Part shown: positions 26,420 to 38,187 of the stretch, piece by piece
How positions within the stretch are numbered: position 1 is the stretch's first letter
How the letters are laid out: every line of letters starts with the position of its first letter
NCBI GenBank assembly: GCA_039029535.1
Contig: JBCCFW010000051.1
Span: 1-40,241 of the forward strand
Reading direction: 5' to 3'
Length of the DNA: 40,241 nt
Source of the DNA: JBCCFW01 sp039029535
Lineage (GTDB): Bacteria > Acidobacteriota > JBCCFW01
Made by a program: the position numbers and the translations under genes
Notes under the pieces: model-generated
Told to the model about the DNA's origin: nothing
The model's input: the letters and a program-made list of their open reading frames with translations, nothing else
The model's database searches: none

Positions 26420-26938
26420 TCAGTCTCGCCGGGGCTCGTCGCCCCGGAGGCAGATGATGAAGTTGATCGGCAGGTAGGGCTGACGGTTCTGGTGAGGCTC
26501 GCCAACCCCGACCGAGGACACGGCCTCCTTCGCGAGACGTCCGTCGGCGCCCTTGGCCGCGTAGGCAGGGCCGTCGTTGGCGGCCAGCACCCGACCGGTC
26601 GGAGAGACGCTGTCACCGCCGTCTTCGGAGACCCGGAGCGCGTGCTCGTGTGCCGGGACCTGGTCGGCGGTCAACCTCACCTCGGACTCACCACCCGCCT
26701 GCCCGAGCCGGCGCTCGCTGAGCCGCGGTCCTCTCCCGGCATGCATGGCGAACCGACCCTGCAGGTCGGGGAGTCGAAACGTTCCCTTGTCAGGATCGCC
26801 ACCGTAGGTGTTCTTCAAGAGCTTGAAGAGATCCCCGTGCTGCGCGATCTCGAGCTCTTGACCGCGGCAGTACATCCAGCCGCGCGGCTGGAAGTCTCCG
26901 GCAAAAATCCGAATCTCGCCTAGATACGCTTCCGCCAT
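26420..26938 (-). CDS. Phage-tail-collar (MdpB-like) protein, second of three
   Basis: A 172-residue collar protein. GEIRIFAGDFQPRGW, a Cys-Arg-Gly variant (YCRGQELEI instead of the common CDGQ) and FRLPDLQGRFAMHAG form the collar core (residues 5-65); EVRLTADQVPAHEHAL and QPYLPINFIICLRGDEP complete the family pattern. It starts two bases after the first collar stop, with AAGGGA before ATG 26938, so translation is coupled. The three paralogues are clearly diverged from each other in the middle region, so they are not recent copies and probably form a heteromeric set (inference). Confidence 0.9.
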   Translation of the reverse strand: MAEAYLGEIRIFAGDFQPRGWMYCRGQELEIAQHGDLFKLLKNTYGGDPDKGTFRLPDLQGRFAMHAGRGPRLSERRLGQAGGESEVRLTADQVPAHEHALRVSEDGGDSVSPTGRVLAANDGPAYAAKGADGRLAKEAVSSVGVGEPHQNRQPYLPINFIICLRGDEPRRD

Positions 26939-26940
26939 GG

Positions 26941-27459
26941 TCAGTCCCTTGCCGGATAGTCTCCGACGATCGCGATGTAGTACCCGAGGACGAGGAAGGG
27001 CGCGACGTTGGGATGGGGCTCGCCGCCACCGGCTTTCTTGAGTCCGAGACCGAGGTGACCCTTCTTGCCGAACTCGCTCGGTGGCTCGCGATAGGGCGTG
27101 AGCTTGTCGGGCTCCCCAGCGGCGAGGACGTGCCCGTCGGGCTTCGTCTCGGTTCCCGGCCGGCTGCTCGCCCTCACGAGATGACGGTGCGCAGGGACCT
27201 GCTCATCGGTCAGCCGGACGGCCTCGGCACCGACGCTCTTTCCCACCGGGTAGGCCTCGCTGTTTCCGATGGGGACACGTCCCCGAAGGTCGGGAAGACG
27301 GAAGGTCGTGCGCCCATCCCCCCCGTAGCGAGTCCCCAAGACGGCATGGAGGGACTCGTTTTGGTTGATGGGGAGAATCTGGCCATCACAAGGCAACCAA
27401 CCTCGGGGAGCGAAGCCGAAGGCGAACAGCCGGATCTCTCCGATGGTGGCGTCGATCAC
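26941..27459 (-). CDS. Phage-tail-collar (MdpB-like) protein, first of three
   Basis: A 172-residue collar protein with GEIRLFAFGFAPRGW, LPCDGQILPINQN, FRLPDLRGRVPIG (residues 6-65), VRLTDEQVPAHRHLV and a C-terminal APFLVLGYYIAIVGDYPARD. The start is GTG 27459, preceded by a strong AGGAGGAG site; no in-frame ATG fits better. It lies 24 bases after the ECF sigma stop, so sigma and the three collar genes read as one operon. No other phage gene (tail tube, sheath, baseplate, capsid) occurs nearby, which argues against a prophage. Confidence 0.9.
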   Translation of the reverse strand: MIDATIGEIRLFAFGFAPRGWLPCDGQILPINQNESLHAVLGTRYGGDGRTTFRLPDLRGRVPIGNSEAYPVGKSVGAEAVRLTDEQVPAHRHLVRASSRPGTETKPDGHVLAAGEPDKLTPYREPPSEFGKKGHLGLGLKKAGGGEPHPNVAPFLVLGYYIAIVGDYPARD

Positions 27460-27483
27460 GGTGCACTCTCCTCCTCTTGCTCT

Positions 27484-28080
27484 TCAGTCGCTCGGCGGCA
27501 CGTCGGTCCGGGTCAGCTCGCGCTCCAGCCAGGCCCGACCGACGAGCCAGTCTTGCTTGACCGTCCAGCTACTGACCTGCAGCTCTTCGGCCGCCTCCTC
27601 GAGCGTGAGCCCTCCGAACCAGCGCAGCTCGATCACCCGAGCCTGACGCTCGTGCAGCTCCTGCAATCGCTCGAGCGCCTGGTGCAGGGCCAACACGTCG
27701 ACGTCTTGGGGGCCGGACACCGCCCCCCCACCGGCTGAGTCCAGGCTGAGACGATGCCAGCCGGCTCCACGCTTCTCGGCCGCGCGCTCGCGGGCATGGT
27801 CGACCAGGACCCGACGCATCGTGGAGGCCGCTACGGCAAAGAAGTGTCGTCGGTCGTTCCACTCGGGAACGCGATCACCGAAGAGCCGCAGCCAGGCCTC
27901 GCTGAGCAGGGCGGTCGGCTGCAGGCTGTGACCACGACGCTCCGACCTCATGAGGGCGCCGGCGATGGCGCGGAGCTCGTCGTGCACGAGCTCGATGAGC
28001 CGATCGCGTGCTTCGACTCTCCCGTCGCGAAGGTCGCGCAGGAGCCCCGCGAGCTCGTCTTGATCTCCGTCGGTCGTCAT
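27484..28080 (-). CDS. ECF sigma factor, Sig-70_X6 (TIGR02999-like) family
   Basis: A 198-residue sigma factor paralogous to the one at 5400-6023. Region 2 has RSERRGHSLQPTALLSEAWL and STMRRVLVDHARER; region 4 has RWFGGLTLEEAAEELQVSSWTVKQDW as helix-turn-helix. ATG 28080 is chosen by family alignment; an ATG at 28113 would add 11 residues and nearly touch the divergent kinase start. Forty-one bases separate it from that kinase, so the two promoters overlap. It leads the three collar genes, an unusual operon partner. Control by the divergent kinase is inferred from known sigma-kinase pairings. Confidence 0.92.
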   Translation of the reverse strand: MTTDGDQDELAGLLRDLRDGRVEARDRLIELVHDELRAIAGALMRSERRGHSLQPTALLSEAWLRLFGDRVPEWNDRRHFFAVAASTMRRVLVDHARERAAEKRGAGWHRLSLDSAGGGAVSGPQDVDVLALHQALERLQELHERQARVIELRWFGGLTLEEAAEELQVSSWTVKQDWLVGRAWLERELTRTDVPPSD

Positions 28081-28121
28081 CGAGCGGGAAAGGTAGCACG
28101 ACGCCCATGACAAGATGAGCC

Positions 28122-31745
<3,624 letters not shown>

Positions 31746-31754
<9 letters not shown>

Positions 31755-31772
31755 CTGCAAAAAAGCTCCCTC
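31746..31772 (+). terminator. Hairpin across the kinase-STAND stop codon
   Basis: GAGGG(AT)AGCT pairs with AGCTCCCTC around an A-rich loop, a 9-bp stem with a 2-base bulge that includes the TAG stop. It could end the kinase transcript, and it overlaps the start of the promoter-like element for the next gene. Confidence 0.4.
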
Positions 31773-31794
31773 CCAATCTCCGACCCGATTCCGC
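31769..31794 (+). promoter_or_regulatory. CCTCC-N15-TTCCGC element, copy 1
   Basis: CCTCC at 31769 and TTCCGC at 31789 are separated by exactly 15 bases, 120 bases before the ATG of the ELWxxDGT gene. An A-run (six bases) lies just upstream. The same two boxes at the same spacing precede three other surface-protein genes here, so I read it as a shared promoter or leader element. The boxes do not match a sigma-70 consensus. Confidence 0.5.
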
Positions 31795-31914
31795 TTTCGA
31801 GAGTCGAGCGTCGGCTCCCGTGGACTTCACCACGGCTCCCGAGCCGGCCGGGGTGTCGTGCGAGCTTCCGAGAGGGGGCTCGTTCCGCTGCCTCGCGTCT
31901 CGGAGAGAGCCCCC

Positions 31915-33381
31915 ATGACTCCCCCTCGATCGTCGCGCGCCGGTCTCGCCGGCCTCGTCACCGCCCTGCTCGGACTCCTCGTCGCGTCGTCACCCACGCG
32001 GGCCCAAGAGCTCATCGACATCTTCCCTGGGACCAACGACGACAGCGCCACTCCCAGCGACTTCATCGAGCTCGATGGCCAGGCCTTGTTCAAGGCGAGC
32101 GATGCCACTGCCGGACGTGAGCTGTGGAAGAGCGATGGCACCGCAGCCGGCACCGTCCTCGTCAAGGACATCCTCCCGGGCATCGACAGTTCGGGCCCCC
32201 AGCAGTTCGAGCGCTTCAACGGCGAGGTCTACTTTTCCGCCGATGACGGCACGCACGGGGCCGAGCTCTGGAAGACCGATGGCACGGCCGCCGGCACCCT
32301 CCTCATCAAGGACATCTTCCCCGGCAGCAACGGTTCACGCCCTGGCGTCCTCACGGCGTTCGACGACGTCTTGTTGTTCAGGGCCAACGACGGCACCACC
32401 GGTGACGAGCTCTGGAGGAGCGACGGCACCACCGCCGGCACCGTCCTCGTCAAGGACATCCGTCCGGGCATCAGCCGCTCGAGACCGTTCGAGCTCACGG
32501 TCCTCGACGACCTGGCCCTCTTCGTCGCCGACGACGGTACGAACGGCGAAGAGCTCTGGAGAACCGACGGCACGACCGCCGGCACCGTCCTCGTCAAGGA
32601 CATCTTCCCCGGCAACGACGACTCCTGCCCTTCCGATCTCACGCTCATCGACGACACCGTCTACTTCATCGCCGACGACGGCACGCACGGTGAGGAGCTC
32701 TGGAAGACCGACGGAACGTCCGCTGGCACCGTCCTGGTCGCCGACATCTTCCCCGGTAGCGACGACTCCTGCCCCTCCCGGCTCGCGAGCTTCGCCGACA
32801 CGCTCTACTTCGGTGCCAATGACGGAACGCACGGTGAAGAGCTCTGGAAGAGCGACGGCACCGCTGCCGGCACGACCCTCGTCGTGGACATCAATCCGGG
32901 GAGCGACGGGTCGAGCTTCTCCCACAGCGCGACCTTCGACGGCCTGCTCTTCTTCTCGGCCGAAGACGGCACGCACGGGCGAGAGCTCTGGAAGACCAAT
33001 GGCACTGCCGCCGGCACCGTGATGGTCGCGGACATCGTTCCCGGTGCCGAGGAGTCCCTCCCATCCGACTTCTTCGAGGTGGGCGGCACGCTCGTGTTCA
33101 CCGCCGACGGCCCGGAAGGCAACGAGCTCTGGATGACCGACGGAACGGCGGCCGGCACGGCCCTCGTCGCCGACCTCTACCCCGGCATCGAGGGCTCCTT
33201 CCCCTCGGACCTCACGATCATCGGCGACAGTCTCTTCCTTGCAGCCGAGGACGGCACCCACGGCGACGAGCTCTGGATCTTCACCCCGGAGACCCCCATC
33301 CCGACGATGAGCGAGTGGGCCCTGATGCTCCTGGCCGCATCGCTCGCTCTGCTCGGCTACCGCACGCTCGCGCGAGCGTGA
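31915..33381 (+). CDS. Secreted ELWxxDGT-repeat protein with IPTL-CTERM-like tail
   Basis: A 488-residue exported protein. Signal peptide: SRAGLAGLVTALLGLLVASSPTRAQ, cleavage near residue 26. The mature part has eight regular repeats of about 50 residues, each with ELWKTDGTAAGT (or close variant) followed by VLVKDIFPG, which fits a beta-propeller. The C-terminus reads IPTMSEWALMLLAASLALLGYRTLARA: a variant of the IPTL-CTERM sorting signal (IPTLxxWG normally), then a membrane helix and a basic end. Such tails are processed by exosortase H; no exosortase gene is in this window. GGAGAGAG precedes ATG 31915; an upstream in-frame start at 31858 has no such support. Confidence 0.9.
   Translation: MTPPRSSRAGLAGLVTALLGLLVASSPTRAQELIDIFPGTNDDSATPSDFIELDGQALFKASDATAGRELWKSDGTAAGTVLVKDILPGIDSSGPQQFERFNGEVYFSADDGTHGAELWKTDGTAAGTLLIKDIFPGSNGSRPGVLTAFDDVLLFRANDGTTGDELWRSDGTTAGTVLVKDIRPGISRSRPFELTVLDDLALFVADDGTNGEELWRTDGTTAGTVLVKDIFPGNDDSCPSDLTLIDDTVYFIADDGTHGEELWKTDGTSAGTVLVADIFPGSDDSCPSRLASFADTLYFGANDGTHGEELWKSDGTAAGTTLVVDINPGSDGSSFSHSATFDGLLFFSAEDGTHGRELWKTNGTAAGTVMVADIVPGAEESLPSDFFEVGGTLVFTADGPEGNELWMTDGTAAGTALVADLYPGIEGSFPSDLTIIGDSLFLAAEDGTHGDELWIFTPETPIPTMSEWALMLLAASLALLGYRTLARA
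33363..33380. terminator. Perfect 18-bp palindrome at the ELWxxDGT gene stop
   Basis: CACGCTCGC directly followed by GCGAGCGTG runs into the TGA stop of the ELWxxDGT gene. It could fold as a hairpin (7-bp stem, 4-base loop) and end or stabilise the transcript. Because it also encodes the required basic tail (Arg-Thr-Leu-Ala-Arg-Ala), the palindrome may be partly fortuitous. Confidence 0.4.
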
Positions 33382-33392
33382 AGGAGATTCCG

Positions 33393-33705
33393 ATGACCTG
33401 CTCACGACCCGAACGTCACCTCCTCGTCTTCCTCCTAGCCGGGCTGGTCCTCACCGCACTGGAGGCCACGCGCAGGAGCTCGTGCTCGTGGCGGACATCA
33501 GGCCCGGCCCTCCTTGCTCGGCTCCCAGGAATCTCACCGACGTCGGTGGCGCGCTCTCCTTCGGGGCCTCCGATGGCGTGAACGGAACGGAGCTCTGCAA
33601 GAGCGACGGCACCACCGTCGGCACGACCCTCGTCGTGGACATCAACCCGGGAGCCCCGAGATCCAGTCCCTCCGCTCTCGTGGAGCTCGATGACGAGCTC
33701 GGAGG
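33393..33705 (+). pseudogene. Broken ELWxxDGT-repeat paralogue (frameshift and truncation)
   Basis: A good AAGGAG site precedes ATG 33393, which encodes a signal peptide (HLLVFLLAGLVLTAL). Between about 33455 and 33466 the reading frame slips: the expected cleavage site and mature start (GHAQELVLVADIRPG) continue in the +2 frame. That frame holds about one and a half ELWxxDGT units, with Cys replacing Trp (ELCKSDGTTVGT), and then breaks off inside the next unit at VELDDELGG near 33705. About six repeats and the sorting tail are missing. The fragment lies between the intact paralogue and the next gene's leader, so it looks like a decaying duplicate. A sequencing error could explain the frameshift but not the truncation. 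Confidence 0.75.
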
Positions 33706-33808
33706 GTCCTCCTCGAAGAAGGACGCTGAGCACCGTGCGGAAGGGATCGTCGAGCTCGGTCCCTCCGGACCGCCTCCCCCGGCTTTCCTGGAGCCCCCCC
33801 AAAAGCCA

Positions 33809-33834
33809 CCTCCCCCTTCCCTCCCCGATTCCGC
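33809..33834 (+). promoter_or_regulatory. CCTCC-N15-TTCCGC element, copy 2
   Basis: CCTCC at 33809 and TTCCGC at 33829 with the same 15-base spacer, 69 bases before the ATG of the FG-GAP/thrombospondin-3 gene. An A-run (AAAA) lies just upstream, as in copy 1. Confidence 0.5.
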
Positions 33835-33903
33835 CCCTGGAGACATGCCACGTCCGACAAGGACCTCGAGCACCTCGAGGTCGTACTTCAGGGAAGAGTC
33901 GTC

Positions 33904-36900
33904 ATGTCACGCGATCCAGCACGTCACGAGAGAACCCTCGTCACCCGTCTCCTCGGTCACTCCCGGCCGTCCCGGGCCCAGCGCCTGGGGCTTCCATTCG
34001 CCCTCGCCGCCAGCCTGGCGCTGTCCGCCTCCGCTCGAGTCGAGCCGCCAGCTCACCCCTCGCTCGGCTTCTCGGAACCGGCCCCCTCGGCAGTCCTCGC
34101 CCAGGTCGAGGAGCGCCAACTCGAGGTGGCGACGACGTCCGGGGGAGCGCTCGTCGCCACGAGCCCCCGGCATCGAGTCCGCGCCGAGCTCGACCCCTGG
34201 GGCGTCACCCTCTCGCCTCGAACGGCCGACGCGTCGACCTGGCGCGTCCATCAACGGGCGGTGGCCTGGGGTCGGTCCGACGGGCTGAGCCCGCTCACCC
34301 TCACCGGCCCCCGGGCGTCCGGTCCGCGCGTCGAGTACGACCACGGCCTCGTGACCGAGTGGTACGTCAACCAGCGAGCGGGGCTCGAGCAGGGCTTCAC
34401 CATCGCGGGTCCGCCGGCGGTCGGGACCGGCCCGCTGGTCGTCGACATCGCCCTCTCCGGCGATCTCGTGCCGGTGGTCGACGGTGACGCGCTCGTGCTG
34501 AGCGACGCCGGCGGACGCGACGTCCTGCGCTACGCGGGCTTGCTGGCGTGGGATGCCGCCGGGCGGGTCCTGCCCACGACGATGGAGCTCTCGTGCGAGG
34601 GAGCGAATGAGCGAATTCGACTGTCGGTCGACGATGCGAGCGCCACCTACCCGGTGACCGTCGATCCGACCTGGATGGAGGTGGCCGAGCTCAGCCCGAG
34701 CGACGGGTCGAGCGGAGGCAACTTCGGTCTCAGCGTGTCCGTCTCCGGCGACACCATCGTCGTTGGCGCCAGGAGCGATGACGCCGACGGCACCAACTCG
34801 GGCTCCGCCTACGTCTTCGACCGCGACGAGGGAGGACCCGGCGCCTGGGGAGAGGTCGCCAAGCTCATCCCCAGCAATGGTGGTGACGGTGACCTGTTCG
34901 GAACGGCGGTGGCCGTGCACGGAGACACGATCGTCGTCGGGGCGTCTCACTCCGACCACGCCGGAACCCAGTCCGGGTCGATCTACATCTTCGAGCGCGA
35001 CCTCGGTGGTCCCGACGCCTGGGGCGAGCTGCACCACCTCACCGCCAGCGACGCGGCGATCTCCGATCACTTCGGGATCAGCGTGTCGCTGCATGAGGAC
35101 ACGATCATCGTCGGCGCTCACTTCACCAACGACGATGGCGGCAACTCGGGCTCGGCCTACATCCTGGAAAGAGACCTGGGAGGACCCGACGCCTGGGGCG
35201 AGCGGACCATCCTCACCGCCAGCGACGCCGCCTCCCACGACAACTTCGGCGAGAGCGTGTCGATCTTCGGGGACACGGTCGTCGTCGGTGCCTACCTCAA
35301 CGACGATGTCGGCAGCTCCACGGGCTCGGCCTACATCTTCGAGCGAGATCATGGCGGGACGGACGCGTGGGGCGAGGTGCTCAAGCTCCTCGCGAGCGAC
35401 GCCTCGGGCGGTGCTCGATTCGGCCTCAGCGTCTCGATCGACCAGGACACGGTCGTCGTCGGGGCCTATCAGTCGGACGACGAGGGTCCTCACGCGGGCT
35501 CGGCCTACGTCTTCGATCGGAACGAGGGAGGTCCGGAGGCCTGGGGAGAGGTGACCAGGCTCATCGCCAGCGACGCCGATCCCGGTGACGAGTTCGGCTA
35601 TCGGGTATCGGTGTCCGGTGACGTCATCGTCGTCTGCGCTCGCCGAGCCGAGCCCCTCGGCAGCGAGTCGGGCGAGGCCTACGTCTTCGAGCGCGACCTC
35701 GGTGGCTCGAACGCGTGGGGTGAGTGTCTCGCGCTCAGCACCAGTCACGGAGGAGCGTCGAGCAACTTCGCCAAGGCTGTCTCCGTCGACGCCGACACCA
35801 TCGTCGTGGGCGGCGGCGCTCCCCCGGCGCACGTCTTCAGCTTCCTGGGGGCCGACACCGACGGCGACGGCGTCGAGGACAGCGCCGACAACTGCCCCGA
35901 GGAGGAGAACCCCTTGCAGGAGGACACCGACGGTGACGGCATCGGCGACGCCTGCGACAACTGCCACTTCGACCCGAACCCGGCTCAGGACGACACCGAC
36001 GCGGACGGCGACGGCGACGCCTGCGACCCCTGCCCTCTCGATCCCGACGACGACGAGGACGGAGACGGTCTCTGCGCGGACGTGGATCCCTGCCCCCTGG
36101 ACCCCCATGACGACGAGGACGCGGACGGTCTCTGCGCGGACGTCGACCCGTGCCCGCTCGACTCCGAGAACGACGCCGACGGCGATGGTCACTGCGCCGA
36201 TGTCGACAACTGCCCCGACGTCGCCAACGCCGACCAGGTCGACGCCGATGCCGACGGGGCCGGTGACGCCTGCGACGCCTGCCCGCTCGATCCGGCCGAC
36301 GACGCCGACGGTGACGGCCACTGCGCCGACGTCGACAACTGCCCCGACGTCGCCAACACCGACCAGGCCGACACCGATGGTGATGGTCCCGGAGATGCCT
36401 GTGACGCCTGTCCCCTGGACCCGGCCGACGACGCCGACGGCGACGGCCACTGTGCCGACGTCGACAACTGCCCCGATGTCGCCAACGCCGACCAGGCCGA
36501 CACCGATGATGATGGTCCCGGTGATGCCTGCGACGCCTGTCCTCTCGACCCGGCCAACGACGCCGACGCCGACGGTCACTGCGCCGATGTCGACAACTGT
36601 CCCGGGGTCGCCAACGCCGACCAGGCCGACACCGACGCCGACGGGATCGGTGACGCGTGCGACGACTGTCCGAGCCACCCCACCACCTGCCTGAGCCATG
36701 ACTTCGACGGCCTGGAGGCGGGCGAGGTCGTGACGACTCAGTTCTCCGGCATGTCCATCACCGGGACCACGCCGGTCATGATCTTCGACTCGGCGTCCCC
36801 CACCTGTGCGGACGAGGACCTCGCGACACCGGGCACGGGTCCGGGCAACGACGTCGCTCGCGACGGCGTCCTGGTCCTCTCGGAGCCCTGGTCCGACTGC

Positions 36901-37266
36901 TCACCGGATGACAACCGGGACGGCGGGGTCATGACGTTCACCATGGACACCCCGATCAGGCTCTCCTGGGTGGGCTTGCTCGACATCGACGAGGACGGTG
37001 GCGAGCTCCGCGCCTTCGATGCCGCCGGCGCCCTCCTCCTGTCGACGCCCCTCCCCTCTCAGGAGGTTGACAACGGCTGGCAGCGGCTGGACGTCGACCT
37101 CTGCGGCGTGGCGGTGCTGGAGATCGAGCTCGTCGGCTCGGGAGCGGTGACAGAGCTCGCCTGCGACGAGGTCACCTTCCGGAGTCGCACGCCGCGCGGC
37201 GGGGATCGGCTCGTCGAGCGAGAGCGCCTCAGCCTGCGCGATCGACGGGGCGGGTCTCGCCGCTGA
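33904..37266 (+). CDS. Large secreted FG-GAP propeller protein with thrombospondin type-3 repeats
   Basis: An 1120-residue protein with a signal-peptide-like segment at about 28-46 (LGLPFALAASLALSASA), late for a classic signal. Residues about 60-255 form a beta domain ending ATYPVTVDPTWMEVA. Seven FG-GAP-type units follow (about 260-650), each with FGxSVSVSGDTIVVGA and GSAYVFERDxGGPDAWGEV, matching a seven-bladed propeller; the seventh is shortened. Residues about 655-930 are thrombospondin type-3 calcium-binding repeats (DTDGDGIGDACDNC), including four near-identical 43-residue units. The last 190 residues are a beta-sandwich-like domain (LSHDFDGLEAGEVV...). The end is a basic tail without an IPTL-CTERM motif, unlike the neighbouring paralogue. 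AGGGAAGAG precedes the ATG. Likely an extracellular, calcium-stabilised adhesion or structural protein. Confidence 0.88.
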   Translation: MSRDPARHERTLVTRLLGHSRPSRAQRLGLPFALAASLALSASARVEPPAHPSLGFSEPAPSAVLAQVEERQLEVATTSGGALVATSPRHRVRAELDPWGVTLSPRTADASTWRVHQRAVAWGRSDGLSPLTLTGPRASGPRVEYDHGLVTEWYVNQRAGLEQGFTIAGPPAVGTGPLVVDIALSGDLVPVVDGDALVLSDAGGRDVLRYAGLLAWDAAGRVLPTTMELSCEGANERIRLSVDDASATYPVTVDPTWMEVAELSPSDGSSGGNFGLSVSVSGDTIVVGARSDDADGTNSGSAYVFDRDEGGPGAWGEVAKLIPSNGGDGDLFGTAVAVHGDTIVVGASHSDHAGTQSGSIYIFERDLGGPDAWGELHHLTASDAAISDHFGISVSLHEDTIIVGAHFTNDDGGNSGSAYILERDLGGPDAWGERTILTASDAASHDNFGESVSIFGDTVVVGAYLNDDVGSSTGSAYIFERDHGGTDAWGEVLKLLASDASGGARFGLSVSIDQDTVVVGAYQSDDEGPHAGSAYVFDRNEGGPEAWGEVTRLIASDADPGDEFGYRVSVSGDVIVVCARRAEPLGSESGEAYVFERDLGGSNAWGECLALSTSHGGASSNFAKAVSVDADTIVVGGGAPPAHVFSFLGADTDGDGVEDSADNCPEEENPLQEDTDGDGIGDACDNCHFDPNPAQDDTDADGDGDACDPCPLDPDDDEDGDGLCADVDPCPLDPHDDEDADGLCADVDPCPLDSENDADGDGHCADVDNCPDVANADQVDADADGAGDACDACPLDPADDADGDGHCADVDNCPDVANTDQADTDGDGPGDACDACPLDPADDADGDGHCADVDNCPDVANADQADTDDDGPGDACDACPLDPANDADADGHCADVDNCPGVANADQADTDADGIGDACDDCPSHPTTCLSHDFDGLEAGEVVTTQFSGMSITGTTPVMIFDSASPTCADEDLATPGTGPGNDVARDGVLVLSEPWSDCSPDDNRDGGVMTFTMDTPIRLSWVGLLDIDEDGGELRAFDAAGALLLSTPLPSQEVDNGWQRLDVDLCGVAVLEIELVGSGAVTELACDEVTFRSRTPRGGDRLVERERLSLRDRRGGSRR
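36172..36687 (+). repeat. Four tandem 129-bp units (thrombospondin-3 region)
   Basis: The unit begins GACGCCGAC at 36172, 36301, 36430 and 36559, exactly 129 bases apart, and encodes DADGDGHCADVDNCPDVANA followed by a second calcium loop and CPLDPAD. High nucleotide identity between units points to recent expansion, and the copy number may vary between strains. Confidence 0.9.
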
Positions 37267-37286
37267 CCGGGCTCGCGATGGGAGAC

Positions 37287-37320
37287 CCGACGAGCCGCTC
37301 CTCAAGGGGCGGCTCGTCGG
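37287..37320 (+). terminator. Strong hairpin after the FG-GAP/TSP3 gene
   Basis: A perfect 12-bp inverted repeat (CCGACGAGCCGC, 10-base loop, GCGGCTCGTCGG) starts 20 bases past the stop codon. There is no U-tract. It is the best terminator candidate in the surface-protein array. Confidence 0.7.
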
Positions 37321-37499
37321 CGTCGGAACCTCGCCCGAGTCGATGGCCTCAACGACCTCCCCGCGTCATTGGTGAGAACGTGTACTTCCGTTCTCGACCA
37401 TGGTCGAGTGGCTCACTCCCATCGAGGAATCGAGGCTGACTCGTCACTCTCTTCGGAGTACCTCGGGAGGCACGTCACCAGGCATCGAGAGTCGGAACG

Positions 37500-37724
37500 T
37501 CATGGCCCCGCCGGGTACTCGTCCACCGACAGGCCCACGCAGTTCTCCACTCGCAGGTCGAAGAACTGCCGCGGGCTGCTCACGTCGGTCTCGGTGAACG
37601 ACCGCGCTCCAGCCGAGTCCAGCACGACTGGTCGCCACTCCGACACCAGCGAGTCCACCGCCTTCAGCAGCACGAAGCTCTCCCCGACCGACAGCTCCCG
37701 CGCCCAAGGATTCCTGAGGCCCAC
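37500..37724 (-). pseudogene. Possible remnant of a secreted-protein gene
   Basis: Seventy-four codons from a GTG to TGA on the minus strand. The sequence around SEWRPVVLDSAGARSFTETD and SSPRQFFDLRVE resembles the terminal beta segment (FTDT...SPRFYRLR type) of large secreted proteins. An in-frame stop lies shortly upstream of the GTG, and no signal peptide is present. It may be a decayed 3' end or a small hypothetical gene; chance is not excluded. Confidence 0.28.
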
Positions 37725-37763
37725 CCTCGCTCGGCCTGTCCCGCCACGCTCGGATCACTTTCT

Positions 37764-37789
37764 CCTCCCCCATTGGTCACCGAATCCGC
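37764..37789 (+). promoter_or_regulatory. CCTCC-N15-ATCCGC element, degenerate copy
   Basis: CCTCC at 37764 and ATCCGC (one mismatch) at 37784 keep the 15-base spacer, preceded by ACTTTCT as in the intact downstream copies. No intact gene follows closely, so it may be a relic of a lost array member or drive the next gene from further away. Confidence 0.3.
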
Positions 37790-38054
37790 TTCTGAGGGTG
37801 AGCACCACTTCGGCTGGCCCTGAACCCATCCTCCGGTGCTCGACCAGGCCCGGGATGCTCACCAACCTCCCGGGCCCGGCGTTCGTTCTCCCCGCGTCGG
37901 ATCCGGCCACCTCCCGGAACGGCTGGCTCCGAACGCGGGGAGGACTCGCCCCCTTCCGTCGCGTCGGCCGCTTCCCTCCCGCGACGTGACCGCTGGACGA
38001 GCGACCGTCCCCTCCGGCTGAGCTCCCGGTCATCGGCCGCCCTGCGAACTTTTT

Positions 38055-38080
38055 CCTCCCCTTTCCTCCGCCACTTCCGC
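38055..38080 (+). promoter_or_regulatory. CCTCC-N15-TTCCGC element, copy 3
   Basis: CCTCC at 38055 and TTCCGC at 38075, 107 bases before ATG 38188. The flanks match copy 4 closely: ACTTTTTCCTCC, 13 bases, ACTTCCGCCT, 12 bases, CCCCTTCC in both. Confidence 0.55.
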
Positions 38081-38187
38081 CTCCGGTCCCGAACCCCCTT
38101 CCGGGAGGGACCGTCGTCAGGCGACCGACGTGGTCGGCGCGACGGTCCAACGGCCGTCATCGAGCCGTTCACGTCGGAGACCACATC

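Larger units (their letters stand above)
37321..38187. other. Gene-poor gap with a possible coding remnant
   Basis: About 870 bases without a convincing intact gene. Inside it, minus-strand 37724-37500 gives 74 codons with good G/C third-position bias. Its translation (LSVGESFVLLKAVDSLVSEW, later SFTETDVSSPRQFFDLRVEN) looks like the C-terminal end of a secreted beta-repeat protein, but it is cut by a stop just upstream. A fifth promoter-like element lies at 37764-37789. I read the gap as the site of a decayed gene. The other open frames here look like chance. Confidence 0.4.

Noticed and set aside
25887..27459. Collar genes as part of a prophage
   Set aside because: No capsid, terminase, tail tube, sheath, integrase or lysis gene is in the window, and the upstream partner is an ECF sigma factor.
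36172..36687. Tandem repeats as a CRISPR array
   Set aside because: The 129-bp units are contiguous, in frame and encode calcium-binding loops; there are no short repeats with unique spacers.
33907..36699. A 930-codon minus-strand frame rich in Val, Gly and Asp
   Set aside because: It is the antisense image of the FG-GAP and thrombospondin-3 repeats; its repetitive pattern follows from the real gene.
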